Positions 1 to 12,330 of a stretch of DNA of 64,000 nucleotides are shown here, one piece after another. Made by a program: the position numbers and the translations under genes. The stretch comes from Mytilus trossulus (taxonomy: Eukaryota; Mollusca; Bivalvia; Mytilida; Mytilidae). Location: the NCBI RefSeq assembly GCF_036588685.1, contig NC_086386.1, positions 4,868,117 to 4,932,116 of the forward strand. The letters run 5' to 3'. The notes beneath the pieces were generated by a model, which saw only the letters and a list, made by a program, of their open reading frames with translations, was not told the DNA's origin and ran no database searches. The first letter of the stretch is position 1; the number at the start of each line of letters is the position of its first letter.

Positions 1-41
1 AATATAACTGTTACAAGATTTAGGATTTAGATTTTACATAC

Positions 42-149
42 CTATTGGCATCAACCGGAGAACGAGAACAGGGTAAGCAAAATTGCTGCAACCAGCTTTA
101 TTGTGACAAAACGCTTCACATTTGTCTGGGTCGGCACATGCAATTTCAT
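42..149 (-). CDS. Gene A exon 10 (last exon in window)
   Basis: 108 nt, phase 1 to 1, acceptor TTGCAG, donor GTATGT. Encodes the Cys-rich extracellular loop [20 protein letters not shown] and the helix ending LRLMP. Exons 11-14 should lie left of position 1. Confidence 0.9.
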
Positions 150-3100
150 CTGCAAACAATTTTTCCAATAGTTATCAAAGTTACCAGGATTATAATTTAG
201 TACGCCAGACGCGCGTTTCGTCTACATAAGACTCATCAGTGACGCTCAAATCAAAATATCTATAAAGCCAAACAAGTACAAAGTTGAAGAGCATTGAGGA
301 TCCAAAATTCAAAAAACATTGTGCCAAATACGACTATGGCAATATATGCCTGGGATAATTAATCCTTAGATTTTCGAAAAATTCAAAGTTTTGTAAACAG
401 GAAATTTATAAAAATTACCACATTATTAATATTCATGTAAACACCGAAGTGTTGACCACTGGGCTGGTGATTATTCCGTAACCAATAGTCTTTACAAAAT
501 AGGCTATCAATTGGGAAAAGATAGATGACCACAAGTCTTTTTCTTAAACAATTTACAGTTTTTGGTACTGGGAGTAAAGTCTCCTATAAAGAGTGTTTGT
601 TATTTGTACCATTTTCATAGCCATGTTTGTTTTTCTTAATCGGCTTTTTTTGTCTGATAACTATTTGATAAAAGAAAGATAACTCATATTCATATCAAGT
701 TACATATTTCAATTATTAAGTATGAATCAGTACATGTGTGTCACCGTCATCAGAATTTTCTTTTAGTTCCAGTCGTCAATTTACTGAAGCCGATAAGGGT
801 CATTAAAAAAATTCATGTTGTAAGTACGACATAATGTCATCTCAAGAAAATAAACTCTTATAGTAATGACAAAAATTCAAAGGAACGCATCGAAACCGTG
901 AACAAAAACATTTCAACACAGTATTTTTTTTTACTGTTTTTAAATAATTTAATTAACAAGTACACATTTGGTACAAGAAAATCTCAAACATATACACATA
1001 CAATTAAACAAAGAACACAAAGTTTTATATTTTACTATGCATACAAATAAAACAAACAAAAAACAAAAAAATCTAGCATTGTAAACCAAATTATTGAATT
1101 GGGATAAAACACATTAATCAAAGTAAAGGGGCTTGCTACATAATCAAAACAAATGCATATGAGACAATATCTGAAAAAGTCGATTTTTTGGCAATGAGAA
1201 AATACAAAAAAAATTTTTTTTAGACCCGGTATTTTAATAGCACGAATCGAAGAAAACACATTGTAGATCTAGGAACTGTTGTCTGTAATTCAAACAATTG
1301 TTTAATAAGAAAACAATGGCTATTTTAAAAATGGTATAAACAAAATCCAGTTCTTTCCTGTTACCAAAGTGAACCAATTTTAAAAAGTTTCTAATGGGAA
1401 TAAGAAATAAGTTTAAGACACTATTTGTGGTTTACTAGTATATCCTGCAATAGTTTATCAAATGCCAATTATTGATTTTAGCATTTGCAATACAAAAGGT
1501 TTAGAAATATACTTAAATATAGTCAGATATGTCGGTAACATGAAAGAGTCTTGAGTAACAGGACAACGGTAACAGGATAGAGTTGGTAACAGAAAGGATT
1601 TTTCTGCTTTATTTGAAAGTTTAAGAAAAATACATCATTTTTAGATTGGTCACAATTGGAAGATAACAGCAAACAATGTCATTTATCTTTTGAAACTGTA
1701 TTTGCAAGATGAAAAATCTGCCTAGGTAATGAAAAATTCTAAAATAAATTCCTTGCTGTTACTATCTACTATACTAGAATTGCACAATGTTCTCTGCTGT
1801 TATCAAAGGGGAAAACCCTATTTATTTATTCAATATACTGTGTATTATTTTGAAATTTATTTGATAAGGTGGTGATAACATAAATTAAATAAAATGGTTG
1901 GCATATAGTAGATAAACTTTTCGATTCTTTAGTGAAATTGTCTTTAGCATCCTTCCTGCTACTGACGATGGTTATGCTGTTACTTTTTATCAGGTAACAT
2001 GACAGAACGTAACAGAAAGGAATTACGCGATAGTTTTTGTCCTTTTTATCACATTAAATGTAAGTGTATTTCCTGTGACATATAACATTTTAAAAGATGA
2101 CATAAAAACACACCTCATGTTGTGGTGCACACTTAAAATTATTCTCAGAAAGTGTAAGAAAAGGCTATAACAGGATAGAATACCATAAAGTATTTTTCTA
2201 TAAATTCGTACCTTTGATGGGCTTGAATTTTCAAACCTGGCCGCCTTTCCATCTATTTCTTTGTACTAATGCATTCAGAAAATGATGCTCTTCAAAATAC
2301 ATAATGGGAAAATAACTCTTGGTCTTGTAAACGTTTCCACAGGTAAAAAAGACCTAGTGGTAACAGAAGGGAAATCACCCCTGGGGACAAATTTTTTTTC
2401 TCTTAAAATTTGCAAAATTTTATTACATGCTCTAGTTATAATATAAAAAGACAAATTAGGGGCAAGTTTATTATATAATATATCATATATGTGAGAATCG
2501 GACGCCTGTTGATTTAATTTGGGTATTATTTGAATGATTTAGTTTAAAAAAAAACCACAGGGGACAACATGATTTTAGGGGGGGTTGGACATTTAAATTA
2601 CAATATTTTATTGGAAGAAATACAAAAATTAGTGTTTAATTGGCAGGAGTTGGTGTATTATATAATTTAGTTTATACTGAAACTTAAAATTTTCAAAAAA
2701 GATGGTTGAATAAAAAAATAATTGCTGGTGAAGTGGGGGACATGGAAAGTAGACTTTTTCAGATATTGTCCCATACACATAAGTAAAATTCAAAAACAAT
2801 AAAAGCAATGGCACTGTAAGAAAAAAACAACATTTGCAATGCTGATACACAAAGCATCAAACTAAGACCAAGAACAAAAAACTGCAGGCAAAACATAAGG
2901 ATGGGTTGTCAGACAACAAAATTGTTAGTTTTATTAAATTTTGCTCACCTGGATATAATATACGACTGATCATACCAGGAACAATAAATGTAAATAACCC
3001 CAAAAGTTTTAAAGCGCCACCTAGTAGTGTACCGGCCTTAGCATGAATCATGTCTCGAGCTGATAGGGTTCTCTGTACTATAAGCTATCAAAAGAAATGG

Positions 3101-6100
3101 CACACACTTGAAAACAACATCGCAAATGTGAAAAATTTCTTTAAACATATGAAATTATAGTATAAAGTAAATGTTTTTTTGTTGACGTTGTGAATGTTTT
3201 TATTTGTATGACTCTGTATGCTTATGGCTAACCTCTAATTGTGTAGTTTTAGTGAGTAGTAATTATACATGTACATACATATACATTCCAATTGTTTTAT
3301 GTTTATTTTAATATTTTTACTTTTCGCAATATAATTGTCCGTCTGTCCAGATTATAAACAGTTTCTTGATAACGCTTTGTGTTACAGGTTTGATCAAGTA
3401 AATGTTGCTTTTTTAAATATAAATAACATGCAACAACTCTTGATTGTATTAAACATTAATCCTAAACCTGATCTTGACACCAGACATAAAGTCCCATGAC
3501 AGACAGTCCTGTTAAAGCCCCTGTCCATGGAATATCACCAGTCGTAGCACTTCGGAATATATGTAAAGCGTCTTCCCGAGGCATTCCGCATGAGTACAGG
3601 GACTGGTTCATCAGACTGAGTGTATAGTTGGAAGCACTGTGCATATACTTTTCGGTCATTTCGTTCCATCCGCCGACTTGTACTATACCTGCAGATTAAG
3701 GTAAACATGCTAAATTACTTCTAAAACACTTAAAAGAAAGGTATATTTGGCTCTTTGTTTATCTAATATAGGACACGTTTTCTGTGAATTCAAATATATA
3801 TTAGAAGATTGTGATTAGAGTGTCAATGTGAATGAGACAACTTTCCATCCAAGTGACAATTTGTAAAAGTAAACCACTATAAGTATGTTCCGGACCATAT
3901 GAGTATTTGGATTATATGCGTATGAGTATATATGTTTGCAAGTGAAAAGATCGCCTTCTTAATTTGCAGCTACATGCAGTGATGCAGAGCTCTTGGGCGA
4001 TTCCAAAGTGTCTGCGGTGTCTATGCAGATATTTCAAATGTCTTTATTTATAATATGATAATAAAATGACCTATATCAAAGCGTATTTTAATGAACGGTC
4101 ATACCATATGAAGAGTTTAGAAGTATTCAAAGTAAACTGTAACAGATGTTGATTATACCGACCATACGCGTACGGTCGGACCATACGCGCATGATCGGAC
4201 CATATGAGTATTTACCTATATGGTCATGACCATACGCGTATGGTCTAAATACTCATATGATCCGGAACAAGTATATGTATGGTCTTCAAAACAGAGCATT
4301 GGATTTCACCGAACAGCAAGCTATAAAGTGTCTCACAAATGACTAGTGTAAAACAATTCAAACGGGAAAATCACCGTCAAATCTATATAAAAAAAACGAG
4401 AAAAAAATCAACAAAATGTATGTTGCTGCTTTACCCTTACAACACAAAATGTACCATCGTTTTTTCTAAGTAAGTAAAATAGGTGTTTACTTCTTTATCA
4501 GATTTTGAAAAAAAAAGCTATCTCGCAATGAAATGTAATCATTTATAATACAAATAATAGGTTACGGTAGATATGATAATTTTGAGGTTATAAAGGCAGC
4601 CAATAGCACGCACTTAAATAACATCCGTCCAGCGGTAACAACTGTATGCAAGTTAGAAAATTCAAATCTTTGTCCATATAAGAATAATGAGATTTTATAA
4701 TACTGCCAATGAGACAACTATTTGCCAATGTTCAAATTCAATGGATGTGAGCAATTATAGGCACCTTCTACAATGAAAAAAAAACCATACAGTATTGTTG
4801 AATATAAAAAGACCATTCTTACAAAATATATTCTATATCCACAATTTATAAATATGCAAAAGCTACATACCAATGACGAATAATATAATGAAGCTGATGA
4901 TTAGAACAACGGATTGTAGAGCATCGGTGTACATTACAGTTGTTAGACCACCTACAAATACATCATACTTAAGACTGTCAATACACAATGAGAACAACGG
5001 ATTGTAGAGCATCGGTGTACATTACAGTTGTAAGACCACCTACAAAAAAATCATACCTGTTTATGCACAATTTGTTCATATATCGTACAGATTTGGTAAT
5101 AAATGCGACAAACTTTAAAAAAAAATTACAAATAAATGTTATTCACCTTCGCGTTTTTTTTATTAATTGTTTTGTTTCTCAGACACAAGCATTTCTCAAG
5201 ATTGTAGACTTTTCGACGATAAGGAAGTAGAATGTCTTTTTCATTACCATATGGAATGAGTTTGAAGAAAAAAATGTTTGATGGTATTCATATGTGTTGC
5301 TAGGCAATAAAATTAGTGCGTTGGTAAAACAACTAAGAGGGGTAGTATTTCTATAATATGCAAATGGGTTGCTCGGCAATAATACATTCTACAATTGAGT
5401 GTCAAACAAAAACTAAGCAGCAACTTCATTATCAAGTAAGTACAAAAAGCAAAATGGTATACATTTTTACAATATCTTGTTCAATACTGAAAATATTTGA
5501 ACGTAAACAAATTTAAAACAGTTGAGATGGTTGACATCCAGTCTGATTTTAATTTTAATGATACATGCAAAATAACGTCGTACATGCTATTTAATAATTA
5601 ATTTTTTGATTGATGGATGTTAAATGTGTCAACAGGCACTAGGTGTATTCCTGAATTTAAAATATTCACAGAGGATATAGGCCCATATTCCCCGTCAGTG
5701 ATTTGTCTTGAGAGATTCAAGCGAAAGGGGGTATAGAGAACTGACAAGAAATATTATCCAATGCCACCTGTACAGCCTGAATATTAGTTATATTATACAA
5801 TTGACTATTCTGATTTCCAAACTGTTAACGTTTTCATTTTGATTTTTACATCGAAATGACCGTGACATGTGGTTTTGACCATCCATAAGAACTTGCAGTC
5901 ATCCGATGTTCAGTACTTCAGCACTTTGGTTCTTTACAAAGGATATGGGCTCGCAACAACTGTTTTGGTAACCAATCAAAATTGAAATTGCACAATTAGC
6001 GGTGTACTTCTCTCAGTATAGCAATTACTTATCAGTCAAACAATGCAATGTATCTTACCATTTGGTACTTTTGATAACTATCTTACCAACAATAGTAAAA

Positions 6101-9100
6101 ACAGCTGTCACAGCTAGTATGATAACAACACAAAGATACATGTTCCATTTTAGTATGTGTCGGAGAAATATTGCTCCTGAGTATATCTCTGCCTGCAGTT
6201 ATTAAAACAAATATTTGGTCTTTTTATTATTTTCTGATTGTTCTAATTCTGACTGAGGATCACAGCGGTGCATAACAAATAATATTGTAAAGTCTTTTTT
6301 TGGTCATCCAATTACTTCAATCATTGAATATAATGATACTCTATTCCTGTTTCAATTTTAACTTTCATATTCATCCTTTTTATTATTCCATTTCAATTTT
6401 AAACTAAATGTGATTGATTGATAGCTACTCTTCTAAACTACACATATTTCATTGGATGTTCATAGCCTGAGATTTGTTTCCACCCAATCCAACAAGTTCA
6501 TGCATTTGAATATTTGTTTAAATTTAAAACAAATGTAATTTTATGTTTTCATATTTAAAGTTCCGATACATGTATGATGTGTAAAGCTCCGATACATGTA
6601 TAAGTTGTAAGATAATTTCATTCATCATAGAAAATTAAAAATATAAAAAAAACAATACGTTATAAACTTTTAGGAATTTTGGTCCTCAATGCTCTTCAAC
6701 TTCGTACTTTATTTGGCCTTTTTAATACTTTTTTGGATTCGGGCGTCACTGACGAATCTTTTGTAGACGAAACGCGCGTCTGGCGTATATACTAAAGGAG
6801 TAGTCCGGTAAGACCCCTTTTTGGCCCCAAAATATAGCAGTTTTACAAAATTCTTAAACAGTTAACTTTCAGTTATTTATTGGACAGTAGAATGCTTCTA
6901 CTACATAAATATGGGCTGGTTTTTTTACAATACAGTGCACATGTATCGGATACTAGCACCATTAAGTCATGCTAAATCCCTGAAATCTTCACAATTCTAG
7001 CATATTAGTTAAATTTTAGACGAAAACTAAAAGAATCAAATAAAAAAGACACTTAAGTGTTTAAAAAAGTGGTCAAAATCTTTCGTCAGATGAACCTGAA
7101 ATTTGAGGCCAAAATCGGTCCTTACCGAACCTACTCCTTTAGTCCTGGTATCGTTGATGAGTTTATTTCATACCCAACGTGTTTTCTTGATTTCCCTTCT
7201 TCAGTAGAAATAACTAATACCTACAGATATGTTGAAAAATATATATCCAATTAGGGCAAAGAATGAGCTGTACATTCGAATACGTGTTCCACCAAATCTC
7301 TTCCTGAGGTATTCTGGCATAGTAAACGCCTGTAATTCAATTGTCATATAAATTTAACAAAAACTATCAATCTTTGTGTGAGAATGCTCAACATTAACAG
7401 TGGACCAAAACTATATCTTTCTTTGTATGGCTCGGCAGAGATGTGTATTAGTGCAAACCAAGGTTGATTTTAAATACGGACTATCATGATCGAAGTTGAT
7501 ATAGAAAGTTCTGTTAAACGTGCGTGTTCGACATCAATGTTTTTTTAACTCATCAAACATTTTGTATGCCAGAAGAGATGATTTGTGTTCATTTTCCTTA
7601 TATAGAGTTAAATCAATAATCACTATGGATACGTTCTCTATCACGGAGTGATTCATTATTTCTGTGTCTTATAACCCTATAACAAGACACTTCTCTCAGT
7701 CATAGAGCTCCACCATTGTCACTTACCGGTTTTATGATTTCGTTTCTACATTTCTTTTTAAAAGCAAAGTGAGTACATTTGAGTAACGAATTTCAAAGTA
7801 AGATAGTAATTTTACATATATCCATTTCAACTAATTGTTTAGTTGTTGTTTATTTGAGTTTTTTTCATATTATCATAAACATAGTCGTTTTTGGCGTGTT
7901 GTCCCTAAACAAATTGTATATAACTAGACTCTTCTTCTTTTCAGTTCAGAAACGACGAAATTGTCGTCTATGAGTCTTGACTTCTCGAGATTTTTTATCT
8001 TTCTATAAATATAAAAAAAGAAGATGTCACGATTATGATTGCAAATGATACATCTCTCAACAAGAGACCAAAATGACACACAAATTAACAACTATAGGTC
8101 ACCGTACGGCCTCAACAATGAGTAAAGCCTATAAAGCATAGTCGGCTATAAAAGGCCCCGAAATGACAATGTAAAACAGTTCAAACGAGAAAAGTAACGG
8201 CCTTTTATAAAGGCAAGATTAGTATAGTCAAAATTTTTAAAGTCATAAATCGATTGAGAGATAACAAATCCGGGTTAAAAATTAATTTAGAAATTGAGGT
8301 CAACACATTAACTATAAGAGGGGGAAAAAACCAGAAATACTACAGTGCAACAAAAAACCAAAACGACAATGCAATACAACACAGAAAAAAGTACTATAAG
8401 ATGACAACTGTCTTTGTACAGGACATTTTAAGAACAAATGGTGTGTTGAACCTGATTTTGTGGCTAGTCAAACGTCGCGCTTTTATGGCAATATAAAATA
8501 GAACACTAAAATGATAAGATTACAGGACTGCTGCACAAATAAATACAAGAACATTGAGGACATAGAAATACACAAATACAATTGAAATTACAATTGGACA
8601 TTTTGACATGCTAATAGTTATCAAAGGTATCAGATTTATAATTGAATACACCATACGTGCGTTACGTCCACATTAGATAGTGACGCTTAGATTAATTTGT
8701 CTGTTTCAATGTTTTATTATATATTTATTTCTTAAATTTCACGGAAACAACACTTATTCATTGAATTTGAACTTAACTCAAAAAGAACCAACTTACTCCA
8801 CTTGATACATACACTGGTACAAAGATCCATCCCAGAGCTATCAGTATAAACACTGCCTAGATGTAAAGAAAACGTAATAATAAATAATAATATATTGATA
8901 TTATGACACAATAAAAGCTAAACAAACAAACCAAAAAAACTCAACTTTTTTGTTTTGTGCTGCAGTGTTGCAGTGGCTAAAGGAGAACTTCGATGTATTA
9001 TTTTTCTCTGGACAAAACTGTTCTATTTATTATCAAGAAAAAAGTCGTTAAATTCAGACGGCGTACCGGAGAACGATACTCAATCAAATAATGGTTTTAC

Positions 9101-12100
9101 GAAAATTTGTAAACAACAGAGAGTCTGATATTTCAAAAAAAAAATAAAGATAAAAAATACTGACGTATCTGTTTAAATCCAATCAAGGCTGTACAAGCCA
9201 AATTCTTTGAGAATATAAAAAATACTTAATAAACTTGTCTCCAAGACATCCTGTAGATATAAATACAGAAAGAAAATAATTCCGGTATTTTCTCCAAGAG
9301 GAAGGATGCCACATATTACCCATTTACCACAATATATACAAAAGCGACAAACCAATATTTTGAGGATTTCTCGTTTACTTTTGGACAATTCTATATTCAT
9401 CAATAAACATTGTTGTTGCCCTGCAAATGCAAGTACTTATCCATATGTTCATTCATTCGAAATTTAAGTACTTTAATTCAAAATCGATTCTTACATGCCA
9501 TTCATATATAGTCACAGCCAAACCGGAAGCAGCAGCTGTTCCAGCTAAACCAATGAACATTGGAGCTCCTATATTACTGGCATAGATTGATGCACCGACC
9601 TGAAATATGCAAAACAATCCCACACAGGACTATTGGTAAAGTAATTGTTCTTACCCCAAAATGAAAATAACGTTACGCCATTAATTTGATTTCTTTTGTT
9701 TAGAACGTTTTCAAAAAACAAATCACAACGTTTTGGTTTCGAAAATATTACCCAGAATGCATCTTTTGTGTATAGTTGTCTCATTGGCAATCATACAACA
9801 TCTTCTTTTTAATATTGGATTCGGAAGTATATTGAAACTAGGTTCATGTCATAATCTATATAATGTACATTATACTAGCACACTAACACGGATGTTGAAG
9901 TATAAACAAAGTACAATAAACGGTACATTTACACGAAATCACTGAAGCTCTGTTCATAAGATACGGTGTGATTGCCAATGAGACAAGTTGAACACTTCAC
10001 CAGAGACCATATGACATAAATTAACAACTATTATAGGTCACCGTATGGCCTTCAACAATGAGCATATTTCATACCAAATAGTCAGCTACAAAAGGCCCCC
10101 GAAATGAAAAATGTAAAACTAACGGCCTGATTTATGTACAAAATAATGAACAAAAAACAGATATGACATACAGGCGGGGTTAAACTTATGTGTGACAATT
10201 GTAAATCATACGCGTTCATTTTTACAATGAGCCAATATTTCTTACAATAAATTGAAACCCTGACACACAGTATACAAGTTATTCAATATCGTAATTTCTA
10301 CTTCACTACACATTATTCTAATACATTTAAAATGGAGAAAGGAAATGGTGAATATGTCAAAGCGACAACCACCCGACCATAGAGCAAACAACAGCCGAAG
10401 GCAACCAATGGGTCTTCAATGTAGCGAGAATTCTCGCACACGTAGGTGTCCTTCAGCTGGCCCTTAAAATATGCATAATAGTACAGTGATAATGGACGTC
10501 ATACTAAACTCCGAATTATACACAAGAAACTAAAATTTAAAATCATACAAGACTAACAAAGGCCAGAGGCTCCTGACTTGGGAGAGGCGCAAAATTGTCT
10601 TTATTACTATGCGAGATTTGTTAAAAGTATTACCTTTACATTACTACATTAAACATTGGTTTTCCAAGCTCAAGAATACATTATCAAATACCAAATACAT
10701 CGAATAAACAGTTACTAAGAGTTGATTGATTGATTTGTGGTTGCTTAACTACTGTCCAGTGATTGATTTGTCATAGATGTTTGAAACGAAAACAATAAAT
10801 ACAATATTAACCCTGTACATGTATAATAAAATTTGGACTGCCAGTAGAAGATGATGGTATATCGTATCGGAACAGAAATTATGCCGTGCAACAGGCCACC
10901 TATGAACCAAACAAAGTTGTTGCAAGGGTTCTAAGCGTGCACAGAGCGTGACATTCACTTTACACGAATACAGACCAGACGTGGCTGTGTACTTTTACAT
11001 CCCGCATAGCCCACTTTGACAAAGATTTTACCGACGGTCGAAAGAAGATCTATGTGGCAATATTATTATTACTCAGTCAGCCCTTAAATTGAACAAAGCA
11101 AATGAACAACTACCAATGGAAATTTGTTATCTGAGATGGTTTGAAAAACCAAATTACATCACCAATACTATGATAGACCAATTGCTTATTTATAGCAATA
11201 TTTAAAGAAAACCTTACAGAAAAAAAAATGTTAAATTTACTTTTAAGCTGTTTGCCTTTTGTCTGATTCACATTTTCATCGATCAGTAATAATGCAATGT
11301 TTATGTAGCTTTAAAATGGTCGAGTGGGTAAGAATTCTAAATATGCACATTTTGCTCGTCTAAAATACTTACTGGTATCCAGTGCATCGATTTTCCCGCC
11401 AAAAAGTAACCAGTAACATTTCCACGATTTGGACGAAATGTGGACTATAAAATGTAAAATGGAATATCGCTTATACATGTAACTACATATATTTTATAAA
11501 AAATAACGCTTTATAAGTTTGGTGTGTCGAACTACTGTTACAGTAATGAATGTAAGTTACTAGGAACTCTTAAAACAAAAAAATTGAAGGCAAATGATTT
11601 GTGCATTTAAATACTAAATTTAATGAATTATAAAATAAATGACGAATGGCCAAACACCTCTTCATATATGTAAGGTCATCTTTGTCTTTGTTTGAACTAT
11701 TTTTCGCTTATTCCTTTTTTCATCTTTCATTGCTAATCTACATTTTTTAGTATAATAAGTATTGTTACATTTTACTCTGTATTCGAATATTTTTGTTGAA
11801 CTAGTGCACATCTTTTTAGGGGGCAACACGACTCCGGGTGCGGGATTTACTTGCTGTGTTGAAGACCCATCGGTGTTATTCGGCTGTTTGGCAGGGTTGT
11901 TGTCTGTTTGGCACATTCTCCGTTTCTATTCTGAAATTAATTTCTGTACGTTTTCCATAATTTGAAGTAATACAACTTTTTGTGCGGAAAGTAGCAACTG
12001 AAAAATAGCTACGATTACAATTTTGAATCTCTCATTTCAGATGCAGACTCCGTTCAGTCATTTTATGAAAAAATTGCTTCACTAAGCATTGTTCGTGTAC

Positions 12101-12261
12101 TTTAAATGTTTGCATATAAGACGTTGACAAAACTAAGCAATATTATTTTCACAAAAAAATAAATATGGATTATGTTTATTTACCCATAAACCAACTGCCA
12201 AAACAATTCCAAAATACACGGCAATGGTGACATAGTCTTCCGTTGCTAACGTGTCCACCAT
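42..12261 (-). CDS. SGLT-type sodium/solute cotransporter, gene A (exons 1-10, 3' part outside window)
   Basis: Plasma-membrane Na+-coupled sugar or related solute symporter of the SLC5 family. Ten exons join in frame on the minus strand: 12184-12261, 11373-11444, 9495-9599, 8797-8856, 7225-7329, 6087-6192, 4871-4951, 3468-3688, 2949-3084, 42-149. They give about 357 residues, roughly half of a usual 650-residue SGLT. The ATG at 12261 opens [17 protein letters not shown], parallel to gene B. Family motifs seen: [14 protein letters not shown] (TM1 region), [44 protein letters not shown]. All splice sites are GT-AG and all reading frames are open, so the gene looks intact. By eye, the residue matching SGLT1 Lys321 is Arg (LSARDM) and that matching His83 is Met, so the substrate may not be glucose. 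Gene B lies upstream in the same orientation. The substrate cannot be told from sequence. Confidence 0.9.
150..2948. other. Gene A intron 9
   Basis: Holds a dispersed repeat at 170-490. Between 1548 and 2370 there is a loose cluster of GTAACAG words, several as GTAACAGAAAGG. No gene seen. Confidence 0.6.
170..490 (+). repeat. Dispersed repeat with GACGCGCGTTTCGTCTAC core, copy 1
   Basis: Longest copy in the window; includes ACTCATCAGTGACGCTC and a trailing 'GAAGTGTTGACCACTGGGCTGG' variant, as often seen in mussel DNA (family identity from memory). Confidence 0.65.
2949..3084 (-). CDS. Gene A exon 9
   Basis: 136 nt, phase 0 to 1. Encodes [18 protein letters not shown] and [13 protein letters not shown]. 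The usual SAKN is SARD here. Confidence 0.93.
3468..3688 (-). CDS. Gene A exon 8
   Basis: 221 nt, phase 1 to 0, donor GTTTAG. Contains [34 protein letters not shown] and [14 protein letters not shown], ending WCQDQ. Two codons longer than gene B exon 8, in the extracellular NYT segment. Confidence 0.93.
3825..4400 (+). repeat. Dispersed 'ATAGGAAGATG' repeat, interrupted copy
   Basis: GAGACAACTTTCCATCCAAG on the left and TCTTCAAAACAGAGC on the right are split by the 382-bp element at 3887-4268. Confidence 0.6.
3887..4268. mobile_element. 382-bp inverted-repeat element (GTTCCGG ends) with AAGTAT duplication
   Basis: Ends GTTCCGG and CCGGAAC; inverted repeats run through CATATGAGTATTT. Flanked on both sides by AAGTAT. 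Inside are several copies of CCATACGCG-type motifs. It interrupts a dispersed repeat (3825-4400). Confidence 0.8.
4871..4951 (-). CDS. Gene A exon 7
   Basis: 81 nt, phase 1 to 1. Encodes [20 protein letters not shown], the SGLT 'YTDxLQ' motif. A second partial copy of this exon lies just upstream at about 4986-5046. Confidence 0.9.
4986..5046 (-). pseudogene. Partial duplicate of gene A exon 7
   Basis: About 60 bp repeat the 5' half of exon 7 and its acceptor; flanking sequence is also repeated (CACAAT at the edges), a tandem unit of about 85 bp. The copy lacks a 3' half and donor. Confidence 0.8.
6087..6192 (-). CDS. Gene A exon 6
   Basis: 106 nt, ends in phase 1 (G|GT), donor GTAAGA. Encodes [20 protein letters not shown] and a helix ending TAVFTIV. 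Confidence 0.9.
6681..6792 (-). repeat. Same core repeat, copy 2 (reverse)
   Basis: Contains GTAGACGAAACGCGCGTC and GGTCCTCAATGCTCTTCAAC on the plus strand, i.e. reversed relative to copy 1. Confidence 0.65.
7225..7329 (-). CDS. Gene A exon 5
   Basis: 35 codons, phase 0 to 0. Encodes [20 protein letters not shown], the cytoplasmic SGLT signature loop, then the next helix. Confidence 0.92.
8030..8250 (+). repeat. Dispersed 'GGTCACCGTACGGCCT' repeat
   Basis: Contains TTAACAACTATAGGTCACCG and AAAAGGCCCCGAAATGACA; same family as 9945-10150. Confidence 0.6.
8614..8690 (+). repeat. Same core repeat, decayed copy 3
   Basis: TAGTTATCAAAGGTATCAG head kept; core mutated to CGTGCGTTACGTCC. Confidence 0.5.
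8797..8856 (-). CDS. Gene A exon 4
   Basis: 20 codons, phase 0 to 0. Encodes one membrane helix, [20 protein letters not shown]. Confidence 0.9.
9495..9599 (-). CDS. Gene A exon 3
   Basis: 35 codons, phase 0 to 0. Encodes [19 protein letters not shown] followed by IYEWH. The Asn matching SGLT1 Asn78 and the Glu matching Glu102 are kept; the His83 position is Met. Confidence 0.92.
9945..10150 (+). repeat. Dispersed 'GGTCACCGTATGGCCT' repeat
   Basis: Contains ATTGCCAATGAGACAAGTTG and ATAGGTCACCGTATGGCC; in gene A intron 2. Confidence 0.6.
10331..10600 (-). mobile_element. Solo 3' fragment of the Penelope-like family
   Basis: Matches the 3' end of 31140-34425 in reverse: GTCAAAGCGACAACCACCCG, CTTCAGCTGGCCC, CTAACAAAGGCCAGAGGCTC. 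5'-truncated insertion in gene A intron 2. Confidence 0.65.
11373..11444 (-). CDS. Gene A exon 2
   Basis: 24 codons, phase 0 to 0, acceptor TATAG, donor GTAAGT. Encodes [20 protein letters not shown], the conserved loop before the substrate-site helix. Confidence 0.9.
11815..11940 (+). mobile_element. Short 3'-end fragment of the same family
   Basis: GTGCGGGATTTACTTGCTGT, then CAGGGTTGTTGTCTGTTTGG; only the terminal block remains. In gene A intron 1. Confidence 0.5.
12184..12261 (-). CDS. Gene A exon 1 (start codon)
   Basis: 26 codons, phase 0 end, donor GTAAAT. Encodes the extracellular N-terminus and the start of the first helix, ending AVGLW. The start is set by alignment with the 26-codon first exon of gene B. 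Confidence 0.85.
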
Positions 12262-12282
12262 GATTGGATCGTTTTAAGTAGG

Positions 12283-12299
12283 GGATATATATATATAGA
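12283..12299 (-). promoter_or_regulatory. TATA-like run before gene A
   Basis: A (TA)n run about 22-38 bp upstream of the gene A ATG. It could be a TATA element or simply microsatellite. Confidence 0.2.
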
Positions 12300-12330
12300 T
12301 TGTGATAAGGAACTATAGGTCTAGACAAAT

